IMG/VR virus record: IMGVR_UViG_3300030061_000895
Span: 1 to 37,668 of that record
DNA: 37,668 bases
Origin: a virus
Reading direction: 5' to 3' (one strand)
Part shown: piece after piece, positions 8,720 to 15,954 of the stretch
Layout of the letters: each line of letters begins with the position of its first letter
How positions within the stretch are numbered: the stretch's first letter is position 1
Position numbers and translations under genes: made by a program
Notes under the pieces: model-generated
Told to the model about the DNA's origin: nothing
The model's input: the letters and a program-made list of their open reading frames with translations, nothing else
The model's database searches: none

Positions 8720-9031
8720 TTATCTATTTAAATCCTTTATATCATATTCATGCTGTCTTACTTGATCAGCTAATTGTTGAAATATATTTTCTGCCATATC
8801 CCAAGTTGCTTCTGCTCTTGCTAATCTATTTTTAATATCAGCAAGTGCTTCTTTTTTAATTTCTAAATCTTTTGTTACTTCTTGTAATATTTCTTTATTT
8901 ACTGAAATAGTATCAGTCATTGTAAATACATAACGAACTGATGTAACTGTTCCAGCTAAGATTGCTCCTATAACTGGAATTATTACTATATTTTTTTTTA
9001 AATAATCAAATTTTGATTTTGTTTTTTTCAT
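8720..9031 (-). CDS. Membrane-anchored coiled-coil protein (holin/spanin-like shape)
   Basis: A 103-residue protein: basic start (MKKTKSKFDYLKKN), one membrane segment at residues about 14-36 (IVIIPVIGAILAGTVTSVRYVF) and a long charged coiled coil (residues 45-103, EVTKDLEIKKEALADIKNRLARAEATW begins it). The start overlaps the upstream stop (TAATG). The architecture fits an inner-membrane spanin or a tail-associated membrane protein. Sequence alone gives no family assignment. Confidence 0.65.
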   Translation of the reverse strand: MKKTKSKFDYLKKNIVIIPVIGAILAGTVTSVRYVFTMTDTISVNKEILQEVTKDLEIKKEALADIKNRLARAEATWDMAENIFQQLADQVRQHEYDIKDLNR

Positions 9032-9657
9032 TATAATGCCTCCGATGCTGAAAAACTAATTCCATACTTACTTACTTCATCAGTATTCCAACCTGTTTCA
9101 TTTGAATCTAATCTCATCAATGTTGTTGTATTTGAATAGACAACAGTAGTATCATCATTTATTGTTTCTATTCCTGAACGTAATGCTGGTTCTATTTTTA
9201 CATCAGCTTCTCCTGAACCATTAGCAGTAGCATCTGTAGTAACCATGTAAACGTAAGAATTAATTTGTATATAATCTCCAGCTTTAAAAACATTTGCTCT
9301 TGAAGCAGTAAAACCATCTAATGCAACTTGATTACCTGTTTGTGATGCACCATTTACTCTTACAGTTCCTGTAGCTGTTCCTTTTATTGTTTTACAATCT
9401 TGATCACCAATTTTAAAAGTACCTCTTCTACCTCTTAATTGTAATAAAAAAGATAACCAAAGATGAGCATTAGCTTTAAGCATTGGTGGTAAACTAATAA
9501 CTGTTCTCCAAAATTCACCTTGATGTTGATGTACTTGTGTTTGAAATGTAAATGGGGAAGTAGTTACTGCTACTACTCTTGTTAAGCTAAAATTTTGTGT
9601 CTTAATACCTGTAGCTGTAGGTAATGTAAGTGGGTAAGATGGTGTAAATACTGCCAT
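9031..9657 (-). CDS. Putative distal tail / minor tail protein
   Basis: A 208-residue protein, MAVFTPSYPLTLPTATGIKT at the start. It is followed by a region built like distal tail proteins (LTRVVAVTTSPFTFQTQVHQ, WRTVISLPPMLKANAHLWLSFLLQLRGRRGTFKIGD) and a beta-barrel-like insertion on coating and uptake of small motifs (FKAGDYIQINSYVYMVTTD). It lies directly after the tape measure gene (2-base gap), where GTA gp12 or Dit-like proteins are encoded, and would form the ring joining tube and tip. The name rests on position and overall pattern. Confidence 0.65.
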   Translation of the reverse strand: MAVFTPSYPLTLPTATGIKTQNFSLTRVVAVTTSPFTFQTQVHQHQGEFWRTVISLPPMLKANAHLWLSFLLQLRGRRGTFKIGDQDCKTIKGTATGTVRVNGASQTGNQVALDGFTASRANVFKAGDYIQINSYVYMVTTDATANGSGEADVKIEPALRSGIETINDDTTVVYSNTTTLMRLDSNETGWNTDEVSKYGISFSASEAL

Positions 9658-9659
9658 AA

Positions 9660-11636
9660 TTATTTAAAAGCTTTCGCAAACTTTCCTCCTCTCATTCTTG
9701 CTTCTGCCACAGCACTTATTGTTTGGTTTTGTATTTGTGGCATAAGTGTTAAAATTTCTGCTTTTACAGTATTACTAATCCCTGTAGCAAAATTCAAGTT
9801 TTGATTTACAACAACACCATTACCACCTGATACTGCATTTGGTGTTAAACTACTTGGTATAATACGACCAGCTTGATTAGGTACAAATAACTCAGGACCC
9901 CTTTCACCTACTAAAGTAGGCATTCTACTTGATACAGCACCACCACTTGCTTTTTTTGGTGTACCAGCTATAACATCACCAATTTTTCCACCAATTGTAG
10001 TTAAACCTTCTTTAACTTGATTAAATATTAATAAATCTAAAGTCATTTTTATTAAATCTTGTGCAAGACTTTGTAATATATTTTTAAAATTTAATGCTTC
10101 TGTAGAACCTGTAACAAATGCTTTTGCTAAATTTTTAGATAAATCATCAAATTGTTTTGATGCAATTGTAGTTACATCATTAACTGCTGATTGTATTTTT
10201 TTAAATCTCTCACTTTCTTCTGACATATCTTTGAGATTTTCAGTATGTTTTTCTAATACTTTAAGAATTGCTTTTTGTTGCTCTACTTCATCAGGTACAT
10301 CTTTTCTTATTTGTGCAATTATTTTTTCTAAATCTAAACGTGCTTTTCTTTCTGAATTTGACATAAACATAATTTCTCTTTCAAGTTTATGTTTTCTGTT
10401 TAATTCATCCATTACTTTTTGAGCTTTATCTAAGGCATTATTTCTTTGCTCAACATTTTTATTACGAATGTTATACAGTTCTTCTTCTTTTTTAGCAGTT
10501 TCAATATTATCTTTTTCAATAGCATTTATAACTCTTAACCTATCTTGTAAAGATGCTAATTGTTCTTCATATTTAACAAGTTCTGAATCATCACCTACGT
10601 TAAATTCAAAGAACATACTGTCTTCTAGTTCTTTATTTCTTTGTGCTATTTTTTCTTGAGTAAGTAAGATTCTATTTATAATCTCCATTTTTCCTGATAA
10701 TGCTTCTGCGTCTTGCATAGCATCGCCCATACTATCTGCTAATCTATTCATAGCAGCAGTAAGAAAATCTACTACAGCTCTACCAATTTTTGATTTTTCA
10801 ATAAATATTGTAAACTTTTCTGAAACAGAATCTAAAGCACCAGCTAAACCTTGTGCAGATTTTACACCTGCACCACCAACTTGTTTATTTAAAGCACCTA
10901 AAATTAAATCCTGTGCTTTTGCTCTTTGTCCTGTATTTTCTAATGACTTAATTAATTTTTTTTGTTCTTCTGTAAATGAAACACCAACTCTACGTAATGC
11001 ACCTAAACCAACGATAGGTTCTTCAAGTGCTTTACCTAATTGTATTGCTCCTTGTTTAACATCGCCAAAACCAACTTGTGCTAAATCTTGTGTAAGTCTT
11101 AAAGCATTTCTAAATGTATCACCTGTAATAGATTTAAAGGTTAATAAAATACCTGCAGCATCTCTGACCTTTTGTGTTGATGCTAAAGTTTGTATACCTA
11201 TCTCTCTTGATAATTCTTCAATCTCAGTAATTGTAAGTCCTGATGCGTCACCAGTTGCTCTTAATATTGCATTTAGTTTAGCAAATTGTACTTCTGCTCT
11301 TGAAACAGTTCCAACTATAGCTCTCAAGCCAAATGTAAGTGCTGCAATACCAACTGTTATTGCGGCAACCTTTAAACCAACATTACCTATAATTGTACCT
11401 AAAGAAGTAATACGACCAGCTACTGGACCTAAAGGACCTTGTATTGCTGCAATTGATTGAGAAGCACGTCTAAATGAATCTTGTACACCTTTACCACCTG
11501 TTGCTAAATCTTTTTGTGCTTTCTTACCTGCTTTTGCAGTTTTACCTAAACTTTTTTGTGCACTATCTAAACCTCTTTTAAGGTTTTGTTGATTTGCTGT
11601 TAATTTTACTTCTACTGTTGCTGTTTGTGTTGCCAT
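9660..11636 (-). CDS. Tail tape measure protein
   Basis: A 658-residue protein with the layout of prophage tape measure proteins (TMP_2-like). Residues 1-75 form a repetitive basic helix (LKRGLDSAQKSLGKTAKAGK). A hydrophobic segment follows at about 88-110, then the conserved core AEVQFAKLNAILRATG ... REIGIQTLASTQKVRDAAGILLTF ... ALEEPIVGLGALRRVGVSF. A long charged coiled coil spans about 300-480, and the C-terminal signature is GERGPELFVPNQAGRIIP. It sets tail length and is ejected through the tube; at about 0.15 nm per residue the tail would be near 100 nm. It starts 2 bases after the chaperone frameshift product stops, as in many siphoviruses. Confidence 0.92.
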   Translation of the reverse strand: MATQTATVEVKLTANQQNLKRGLDSAQKSLGKTAKAGKKAQKDLATGGKGVQDSFRRASQSIAAIQGPLGPVAGRITSLGTIIGNVGLKVAAITVGIAALTFGLRAIVGTVSRAEVQFAKLNAILRATGDASGLTITEIEELSREIGIQTLASTQKVRDAAGILLTFKSITGDTFRNALRLTQDLAQVGFGDVKQGAIQLGKALEEPIVGLGALRRVGVSFTEEQKKLIKSLENTGQRAKAQDLILGALNKQVGGAGVKSAQGLAGALDSVSEKFTIFIEKSKIGRAVVDFLTAAMNRLADSMGDAMQDAEALSGKMEIINRILLTQEKIAQRNKELEDSMFFEFNVGDDSELVKYEEQLASLQDRLRVINAIEKDNIETAKKEEELYNIRNKNVEQRNNALDKAQKVMDELNRKHKLEREIMFMSNSERKARLDLEKIIAQIRKDVPDEVEQQKAILKVLEKHTENLKDMSEESERFKKIQSAVNDVTTIASKQFDDLSKNLAKAFVTGSTEALNFKNILQSLAQDLIKMTLDLLIFNQVKEGLTTIGGKIGDVIAGTPKKASGGAVSSRMPTLVGERGPELFVPNQAGRIIPSSLTPNAVSGGNGVVVNQNLNFATGISNTVKAEILTLMPQIQNQTISAVAEARMRGGKFAKAFK

Positions 11637-11638
11637 AA

Positions 11639-12192
11639 TTAATCAGGAAATTGTTCCATTAACTCTCTCATTTCATCTGAAGTTACTGGATTTGTTTTTC
11701 CTCCTTTACCATGTTTTAATAAATATCCCTCACAAGCTGATGTAAATTCTGCTTGTGTCATATCCCAAAAAGTTTTAGGAGAGAATCCCAAAATACCAGT
11801 TCCTACTTCTAGGTATTTTTGGATTGGGTATCTGTCGTCTTTGATTGATTCTCCCCCTCTACTAAAGGGCTGAGTTCATCTTTTGTTAAAAATAAACTGG
11901 CTAATATATTTGATGCTATCCCTGCTGAAGCAACAATACCATCATCTAATATCATTTTACCAATTGCACTTTTTTCAAATTTACCTCCTGCACCAAGTAA
12001 ACCTTGATGTATAATCTCTACAATTTGTCTTGTAGTAAATGTTTGATCAGTAATTGCTTTTGATAACTCCATTACACTTTTGCCTGTTGCGTCTTCCAAG
12101 TGTACAAGTTTTTCAAAGGTAAGTTTGAAAACTCTCTCTTTGCCTCCAAGTGAAGCTTTTATTTCACCTGCGTACTTATTATGTGTCGTCAT
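11639..12192 (-). CDS. Tail assembly chaperone, long form made by -1 frameshift (G-T type)
   Basis: If ribosomes slip -1 at 11869-11863, the first 110 residues of the short chaperone are joined to 74 residues read in the -1 frame, ending at TAA 11641-11639; total about 184 residues. The added part contains GFSPKTFWDMTQAEFTSACE and ends ELMEQFPD, which matches the Phage_TAC_6 (GTA rcc01693-like) tail chaperone family. The -1 frame is open only from a TGA two codons before the slip site, so the overlap of the two frames brackets the site exactly. In lambda the long form (gpGT) binds the tape measure and recruits tail tube subunits. The second part has no ATG with a good ribosome binding site at its beginning. 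Confidence 0.7.
11809..12192 (-). CDS. Tail assembly chaperone, short form (GTA gp10-like, gpG-like)
   Basis: A 127-residue protein read as MTTHNKYAGEIKASLGGKE, then FKLTFEKLVHLEDATGKSV and EIIHQGLLGAGGKF, the pattern of the GTA gp10 / Phage_TAC_11 family. I chose the ATG at 12192 because AGGAG lies six bases ahead; an ATG two codons earlier touches that site. It stands between the major tail protein and tape measure genes, the fixed place of tail chaperones. The last 17 codons after the slip site are hydrophilic (VEGENQSKTTDTQSKNT), like the tail of gpG. Confidence 0.8.
   Translation of the reverse strand: MTTHNKYAGEIKASLGGKERVFKLTFEKLVHLEDATGKSVMELSKAITDQTFTTRQIVEIIHQGLLGAGGKFEKSAIGKMILDDGIVASAGIASNILASLFLTKDELSPLVEGENQSKTTDTQSKNT
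11863..11869 (-). other. Programmed -1 frameshift site C CCT TTA
   Basis: Read on the minus strand, CCCTTTA is set exactly in the X XXY YYZ phase: the zero-frame codons are CCT and TTA, and the preceding codon ends in C. Slippage by -1 re-pairs both tRNAs on CCC and TTT. A purine-rich GAGGGGGAG tract begins six bases downstream on the minus strand and can pair weakly with the CCC. XXXYYYZ heptamers at this gene position are the rule in siphovirus tail chaperones; use of this one is inferred. Confidence 0.65.
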
Positions 12193-12487
12193 TTTCATCT
12201 CCTAGTGCTTTTTTCAGTTTTTTCTTAGTTTGTATTGACTTTTTTAATTCATCTTTTTCGTCTTTTATACAAATAAGCTCTGCTCTACTTTCTGTTATAG
12301 TAATTTTTTGCACTATGAGATGGTTGTAAGAATCAACTAATACTTTATCTAATGGACGACAATCAACATCTTTTCTACATTCTATAGTTATTTCACCTTT
12401 TTTGGTTACTTTTATAAAACCATGATATTGATTGTCATTAATTTCAAAGTTAATCACTTTCCAACCATTTGTCCATTCTATTGCCAT
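12179..12487 (-). CDS. Small tail-region protein, unknown
   Basis: A 102-residue protein between the major tail protein and the chaperone. It begins MAIEWTNGWKVINFEINDNQ, is beta-rich to about residue 72 and ends in a charged lysine- and aspartate-rich helix (KKSIQTKKKLKKALGDENDD). Six bases separate it from the major tail gene, and its stop overlaps the chaperone start. No family recognised. Position suggests a part in tube assembly or decoration. Confidence 0.65.
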   Translation of the reverse strand: MAIEWTNGWKVINFEINDNQYHGFIKVTKKGEITIECRKDVDCRPLDKVLVDSYNHLIVQKITITESRAELICIKDEKDELKKSIQTKKKLKKALGDENDDT

Positions 12488-12493
12488 AATATA

Positions 12494-12922
12494 TTACGCA
12501 TTAGTGTATGTTATTGTGTTTGATGACTCTAATGTTACTGAATAAGTTTCTTCACCATTAAATTCACCTGCTCTTTCATAACTTGTTATTAAGAAAGCAC
12601 CTGCAATTTTAGATCCATCTGAGAATACTAAATCATAGTTTTGTATTGCTCCATCAAAAGCAAAACCTCTTAGAATGTTTTCTGTTGATGAATCTGTAAA
12701 TACTCCACTTGCTGATATAGATAAACTTCTTACTCCACCACCTTGTAATAATGTTCTAGCTTTGTCATTACCACTTGATATAAATGCGTTTGAATCTTTA
12801 TCTGTAATATCTACCATTTCACCATTGATTGTCATTGATGTACTTCTTAGACCACCAATAGTCGCTGGTGTACCTGTGCTGTTATCTTTTAATAAAAAGC
12901 TACTACCTTTTCCTGCTGCCAT
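12494..12922 (-). CDS. Major tail protein (tail tube, GTA gp9 / TP901-1-like)
   Basis: A 142-residue protein beginning MAAGKGSSFLLKDNSTGTPA, with the tube-protein pattern STSMTINGEMVDITDKDSN ... GGGVRSLSISASGVFTDSS ... KIAGAFLITSYERAGEFNGE ... YSVTLESSNTITYTN. This is the usual sequence order of TP901-1/GTA gp9 major tail proteins, which stack as hexamers around the tape measure. A strong AGGAGG ribosome binding site stands upstream, as expected for an abundant product. It follows the tail terminator gene directly. Confidence 0.85.
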   Translation of the reverse strand: MAAGKGSSFLLKDNSTGTPATIGGLRSTSMTINGEMVDITDKDSNAFISSGNDKARTLLQGGGVRSLSISASGVFTDSSTENILRGFAFDGAIQNYDLVFSDGSKIAGAFLITSYERAGEFNGEETYSVTLESSNTITYTNA

Positions 12923-12944
12923 TTTATTTTCCTCCTATATAATT

Positions 12945-13346
12945 TTAAGTGTCATAGACTACAAAATTAAATCTTTGAACACCATGTTTTGTGATCCCAT
13001 CGGGATCAACTAGAATATCAGAAGTATCAAATCTTGCATTAACAAGACTGGCTCCTGATACTGATAAACTACTATTGTGTAATAATTCGTATACCCTAGC
13101 CATGATCTCTTTAGCTTCTTTATCGCCTCTGTATCTTGTCCAAGTATGTATCACAATAGAGTGTATATTACCATCTAAATTTTTTGTACTATTATCAACT
13201 AAACTGTCATCTCCTATTTGAATATAAGGATATGCTGTATTTTGTGGTACAAAATTATAGACATCGCTGACCAAAGATTGCAACGTACTGTCACCATCTA
13301 AGGCATTGAATATTGTTTGTTGTAAAGCAAGACTATGAGTACTCAT
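12945..13346 (-). CDS. Tail terminator / tail completion protein (DUF3168, GTA gp8-like)
   Basis: A 133-residue protein with the DUF3168 pattern: ALQQTIFNALDGDSTLQSLV at the start, then VYNFVPQNTAYPYIQIGDDS, a HTWTRYRGDKEAKEIMARVYELLH helix and the closing strand HGVQRFNFVVY. DUF3168 members cap the tail tube at the head-proximal end. It overlaps the HK97 gp10-like gene upstream by four bases (ATGA) and precedes the major tail protein, the normal order. Confidence 0.85.
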   Translation of the reverse strand: MSTHSLALQQTIFNALDGDSTLQSLVSDVYNFVPQNTAYPYIQIGDDSLVDNSTKNLDGNIHSIVIHTWTRYRGDKEAKEIMARVYELLHNSSLSVSGASLVNARFDTSDILVDPDGITKHGVQRFNFVVYDT

Positions 13347-13792
13347 ACTTTAAACTCCTTAACTTTTTCTACAACTTTATTAAAAACTGCTTTTGCTATC
13401 TTTGGAAAAGCCCTCATTGTTGCTGGGTGCATAAATGGTCTTTCACCCATTTCACTTGTTCCAAATTCTAAAAAAGCTGAATAAGGTGCTGTACTCTCTA
13501 CAATAACCTCATCTTTATTTTTCTTTTTAACTTTAATTTGACTTACTAAAAACCCTGTATCACTTGCTGGTGATTCACCTTTTGCAGAAGCTTGATGTCT
13601 TCTTCTTGGATTATACCTTTGATAGATAACACCACTCTTTGGGTCTTGTTGAATACTTCTTACTGCTTCTTTTCTTATTTCTTGTCCACCACCCTCTAAA
13701 ACTTGTTCAAATGGTTTACCAACATTAGCAACTAATTCATCCATAGCTTTTTGGACTTTTTCAAAATCTTTAATATCAACAAAAATTTTCAT
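13343..13792 (-). CDS. HK97 gp10-like tail component
   Basis: A 149-residue basic protein with the HK97-gp10-like family pattern: an N-terminal helix (IKDFEKVQKAMDELVANVGKPFEQVLE), then EIRKEAVRSIQQ, TGFLVSQIKVKKK, the hallmark YSAFLEFGTSEMGERPFMHPA and a C-terminal helix. Members act at the head-tail joint or in tail completion. It overlaps the adaptor gene upstream and the terminator gene downstream by four bases each. Confidence 0.85.
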   Translation of the reverse strand: MKIFVDIKDFEKVQKAMDELVANVGKPFEQVLEGGGQEIRKEAVRSIQQDPKSGVIYQRYNPRRRHQASAKGESPASDTGFLVSQIKVKKKNKDEVIVESTAPYSAFLEFGTSEMGERPFMHPATMRAFPKIAKAVFNKVVEKVKEFKV

Positions 13793-14133
13793 ATTGCTAC
13801 ATCCTTTTCTACAATAAGTTTTAAATAATTATTATAACTATTTGGATTTTCTATAGATATAATATTATAATTAACAGAATCATAAGTCATAATGTAACTT
13901 GTATCTAAAGTTGTTTTATCACTTCTATATCTTATTATAACTTCAAACCTTTGTGGGCTTGTTTGTTGATCACCTTGTACTCTGTCTTGAGCAACTTTTG
14001 GTTTTATTTCTGCAAAGGCATTAAAGAAAGAACTATTTGTTTTTCCAAATCCTCCATAAGAATCTGCTGATAATGTTGTAGTTTTAAAAGTAACTCTATT
14101 TCTGAGTCTACCAACTTTAGAAACTGCTGGCAT
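13789..14133 (-). CDS. Head-tail adaptor / stopper (GTA gp7, SPP1 gp16-like)
   Basis: A 114-residue protein: VGRLRNRVTFKTTTLSADSYGGF near the start, then FFNAFAEIKPKVAQDRVQGDQQ and RFEVIIRYRSDKTTLDTSY, all typical of the phage head-tail joining family (Phage_H_T_join). These small beta-barrels form the ring below the connector that stops DNA leakage. It lies one base after the connector gene and overlaps the next gene by ATGA. Confidence 0.85.
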   Translation of the reverse strand: MPAVSKVGRLRNRVTFKTTTLSADSYGGFGKTNSSFFNAFAEIKPKVAQDRVQGDQQTSPQRFEVIIRYRSDKTTLDTSYIMTYDSVNYNIISIENPNSYNNYLKLIVEKDVAI

Positions 14134-14134
14134 G

Positions 14135-14797
14135 TTAGCCTCCTAATGTTGAATTTAATCTTTTAATTTTATATGGATCAAGCATTCCTGATATTGTGTA
14201 TGGTATTCCATTAGCACTTTTATCAGTTACTGCTTCTCTATTTTCAAAAAGATGTGCTACTAATAATTTAATTGCTTGTTTAATTGGTGTTGGTACGTCA
14301 TCTCTACTACTACCATAACCTGCAACATAAGTAATTTCATAAGCATTAGCTGTTCTTAAATCACTTGCACTTGGAAATGTTTTACCTCTTTTTAAAACTA
14401 AACGACCTGGTTCTGTTTGAGTATCAACATGATAATTACTTGAAGCAAAAGTTGTTGCTGTATTATCTTCATCATAATACTTAAAATGTGTAACTGAAAC
14501 TAAAGGTGGTCTAGGTAATACAATATAACCTAATGATCTATTAATATCAGGAGCAGTAAAAAAACCTTCAGGTAAATGTATTGCATCACTTACATAAGGT
14601 AAACCATCTAAACCTAATTTTAATGTTTGGTTTGTTATTGCTCTACCTGTATATTTCTCAGCAGTAAACTGTGCAGTAGAAATAAGTGCATTTAGATAAG
14701 TGTCATCTTCACTCCCATCTATACGCAAATGTGTTTTTGCTTCTGCTAAAGTTATAGCTGTTTCAGTCCAAGCTGTTGATATTGTTAAACCTGCCAT
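14135..14797 (-). CDS. Head-tail connector (HK97 gp6 / GTA gp6-like)
   Basis: A 220-residue protein with the helical N-terminus of the gp6-like connector family: ITLAEAKTHLRIDGSEDDTYLNALISTAQFTAEKYTGR. This is followed by a proline-containing beta part (YIVLPRPPLVSVTHFKYYDED) and the closing helix PTPIKQAIKLLVAHLFENREA. Members form a dodecameric ring under the portal. Five bases separate it from the preceding small gene. The 220-residue size fits the phiE125 gp8/HK97 gp6 group. Confidence 0.88.
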   Translation of the reverse strand: MAGLTISTAWTETAITLAEAKTHLRIDGSEDDTYLNALISTAQFTAEKYTGRAITNQTLKLGLDGLPYVSDAIHLPEGFFTAPDINRSLGYIVLPRPPLVSVTHFKYYDEDNTATTFASSNYHVDTQTEPGRLVLKRGKTFPSASDLRTANAYEITYVAGYGSSRDDVPTPIKQAIKLLVAHLFENREAVTDKSANGIPYTISGMLDPYKIKRLNSTLGG

Positions 14798-14802
14798 GAT
14801 AA

Positions 14803-15093
14803 TTACTCTCCAAGAGGATTACCAGGTCTAACACAACTAACACTTATTCTACCATCTGCAGTATCTCTAATAGCATTTAAAAAAGAACCATTATCTACTT
14901 TTATAATTACTTCTTGTCCTGCTCCAATAACATTTCCTGTATTATCAGCAGTTCCTGCACTACTTGTTATAGTAAAGTAAGCATTTGTTGTAGATGCAAT
15001 TCTTATTAATCCTGATGGTACTACTAATGCAGATGTACTAGCACTTGAATTAGCTACTGCTAAACCTACTGAATTGACTATTGAATAAATCAT
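14803..15093 (-). CDS. Small beta-rich head protein, possibly decoration
   Basis: A 96-residue protein, beta-strand-rich with many small and hydroxylated residues (VNSVGLAVANSSASTSALVV, TTNAYFTITSSAGTADNTGN, GQEVIIKVDNGSFLNAIRD). Short proteins of this type between capsid and connector genes are often head decoration or fibre proteins, but no family was recognised. It has no signal or membrane segment. Neighbours on both sides are head completion genes. Confidence 0.65.
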   Translation of the reverse strand: MIYSIVNSVGLAVANSSASTSALVVPSGLIRIASTTNAYFTITSSAGTADNTGNVIGAGQEVIIKVDNGSFLNAIRDTADGRISVSCVRPGNPLGE

Positions 15094-15105
15094 TTTAACT
15101 CCTAT

Positions 15106-15360
15106 TTATTTTTTCTTTTTACCTAATATTTTTTTTAAAATATTTTTACTTTTTTTCTCAGTTTTTTTTTCCATTTCATTTACAACTTTAGTTGCTTTTT
15201 CTGCAACACCTTTTTCTGCTCTTCCATCGTTCATCCAAACAGTTGCCATTTCCATTTCTAATTTAGTTGAGATTGTGTAAGTTTGTCCAGCTTTGTACAA
15301 CATTGTTGAAGTACCATTATCAACTGCACCTATTACATCTTTTTTCATTTTTATTTTCAT
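15106..15360 (-). CDS. Small head-region protein with basic C-terminus, unknown
   Basis: An 84-residue protein. The first 55 residues (MKIKMKKDVIGAVDNGTSTM, LYKAGQTYTISTKLEMEMATVWMNDGRAE) match a short domain common in phage head operons between capsid and connector genes. The last 25 residues are almost all lysine, glutamate and asparagine, ending KKILGKKKK. AGGAGG lies upstream of the start, and the ATG overlaps the stop of the 25-residue gene before it. Function unknown. Confidence 0.7.
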   Translation of the reverse strand: MKIKMKKDVIGAVDNGTSTMLYKAGQTYTISTKLEMEMATVWMNDGRAEKGVAEKATKVVNEMEKKTEKKSKNILKKILGKKKK

Positions 15361-15434
15361 CTTAAATATCCTCCTACGATATACGTATTAATTTTTTTCC
15401 ACCACTTCTTAAAAAACTTTTTAATTTTTTTCAT
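15357..15434 (-). CDS. Tiny cationic tryptophan-containing peptide (25 residues)
   Basis: ATG at 15434 opens a 25-codon frame, with AGGAG six bases ahead and the TGA overlapping the next start codon (ATGA). The peptide reads MKKIKKFFKKWWKKINTYIV and then GGYLR. The first 17 residues would make a strongly cationic amphipathic helix with paired Phe and Trp, the composition of membrane-active peptides. It stands between the hairpin after the decoration-like gene and the next head gene. It could be a leader used for translational coupling; the good ribosome binding site favours real translation. Confidence 0.6.
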   Translation of the reverse strand: MKKIKKFFKKWWKKINTYIVGGYLR

Positions 15435-15453
15435 AAAGCTCTCCTATTTAAAA

Positions 15454-15475
15454 TGTGGGGAATTGCTCCCCCACA
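15454..15475 (-). terminator. Hairpin after capsid-operon gene, weak terminator or processing site
   Basis: TGTGGGG and CCCCACA form a perfect 7-bp stem around an 8-base loop, a notable GC-rich island in very A+T-rich DNA. On the minus strand it follows the stop of the 148-residue gene by 12 bases and is followed by ATTTTAAAT, a poor U-tract. It may attenuate transcription after the capsid genes or protect the 3' end of their mRNA. Confidence 0.55.
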
Positions 15476-15487
15476 CTTGTTTAATTA

Positions 15488-15934
15488 TTATTGATTCGCT
15501 TGTGATGAAGTTGGACCACTTAATGGTCTTCCTTTAACACCAACTACTCCAAATACAGTACCTGTTCCATGAGTACCACTAAAGTTTAATACAACTCTAG
15601 AGTATCTCTTTCCACCTACATAACCAATTGCGTAGACTGCATTACAGTCACCATTGGCATCTATAGTTTGGAAAAGACCATTAGTACCTACTGTTCCTCC
15701 AGTAACATCTGTATTAGATGTAACGTCAGTAAATGTAGCATTGTCGTCAGAATGTTCTAATTCAATTTCAACTTTGTGAGTTGTACTGAATGTAATTCCT
15801 GGCGCACCTACGTTTATAACGTGTACTACAGAAGAAAAGCCTTGAGAATCAATTGCAGTACAATTTGTATCTACATCTTTTACGATAGCATTTAAACTTT
15901 CGTCAATCGCTATACCTGATTTTCCGTCTTGCAT
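15488..15934 (-). CDS. Probable capsid-associated (decoration) protein
   Basis: A 148-residue protein encoded directly after the major capsid gene with its own AGGAGG site. The sequence is beta-rich and immunoglobulin-like: STTHKVEIELEHSDDNATFTDVT, then FQTIDANGDCNAVYAIGYVGGKRYSRVVLNFSGTH and a glycine-rich close. This pattern (VEIEHSDD...F.DV ... Y.IGY.G.KRYSRV) is common in proteins next to phage capsid genes and is thought to sit on the outer capsid surface. The role is inferred from position and fold pattern. Confidence 0.7.
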   Translation of the reverse strand: MQDGKSGIAIDESLNAIVKDVDTNCTAIDSQGFSSVVHVINVGAPGITFSTTHKVEIELEHSDDNATFTDVTSNTDVTGGTVGTNGLFQTIDANGDCNAVYAIGYVGGKRYSRVVLNFSGTHGTGTVFGVVGVKGRPLSGPTSSQANQ

Positions 15935-15954
15935 TTTTATATCCTCCTATATGA

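Noticed and set aside
11809-11860. Second slippery site at C AAA AAT near the zero-frame stop
   Set aside because: It would re-pair with mismatches in both sites, while CCCTTTA upstream re-pairs perfectly.
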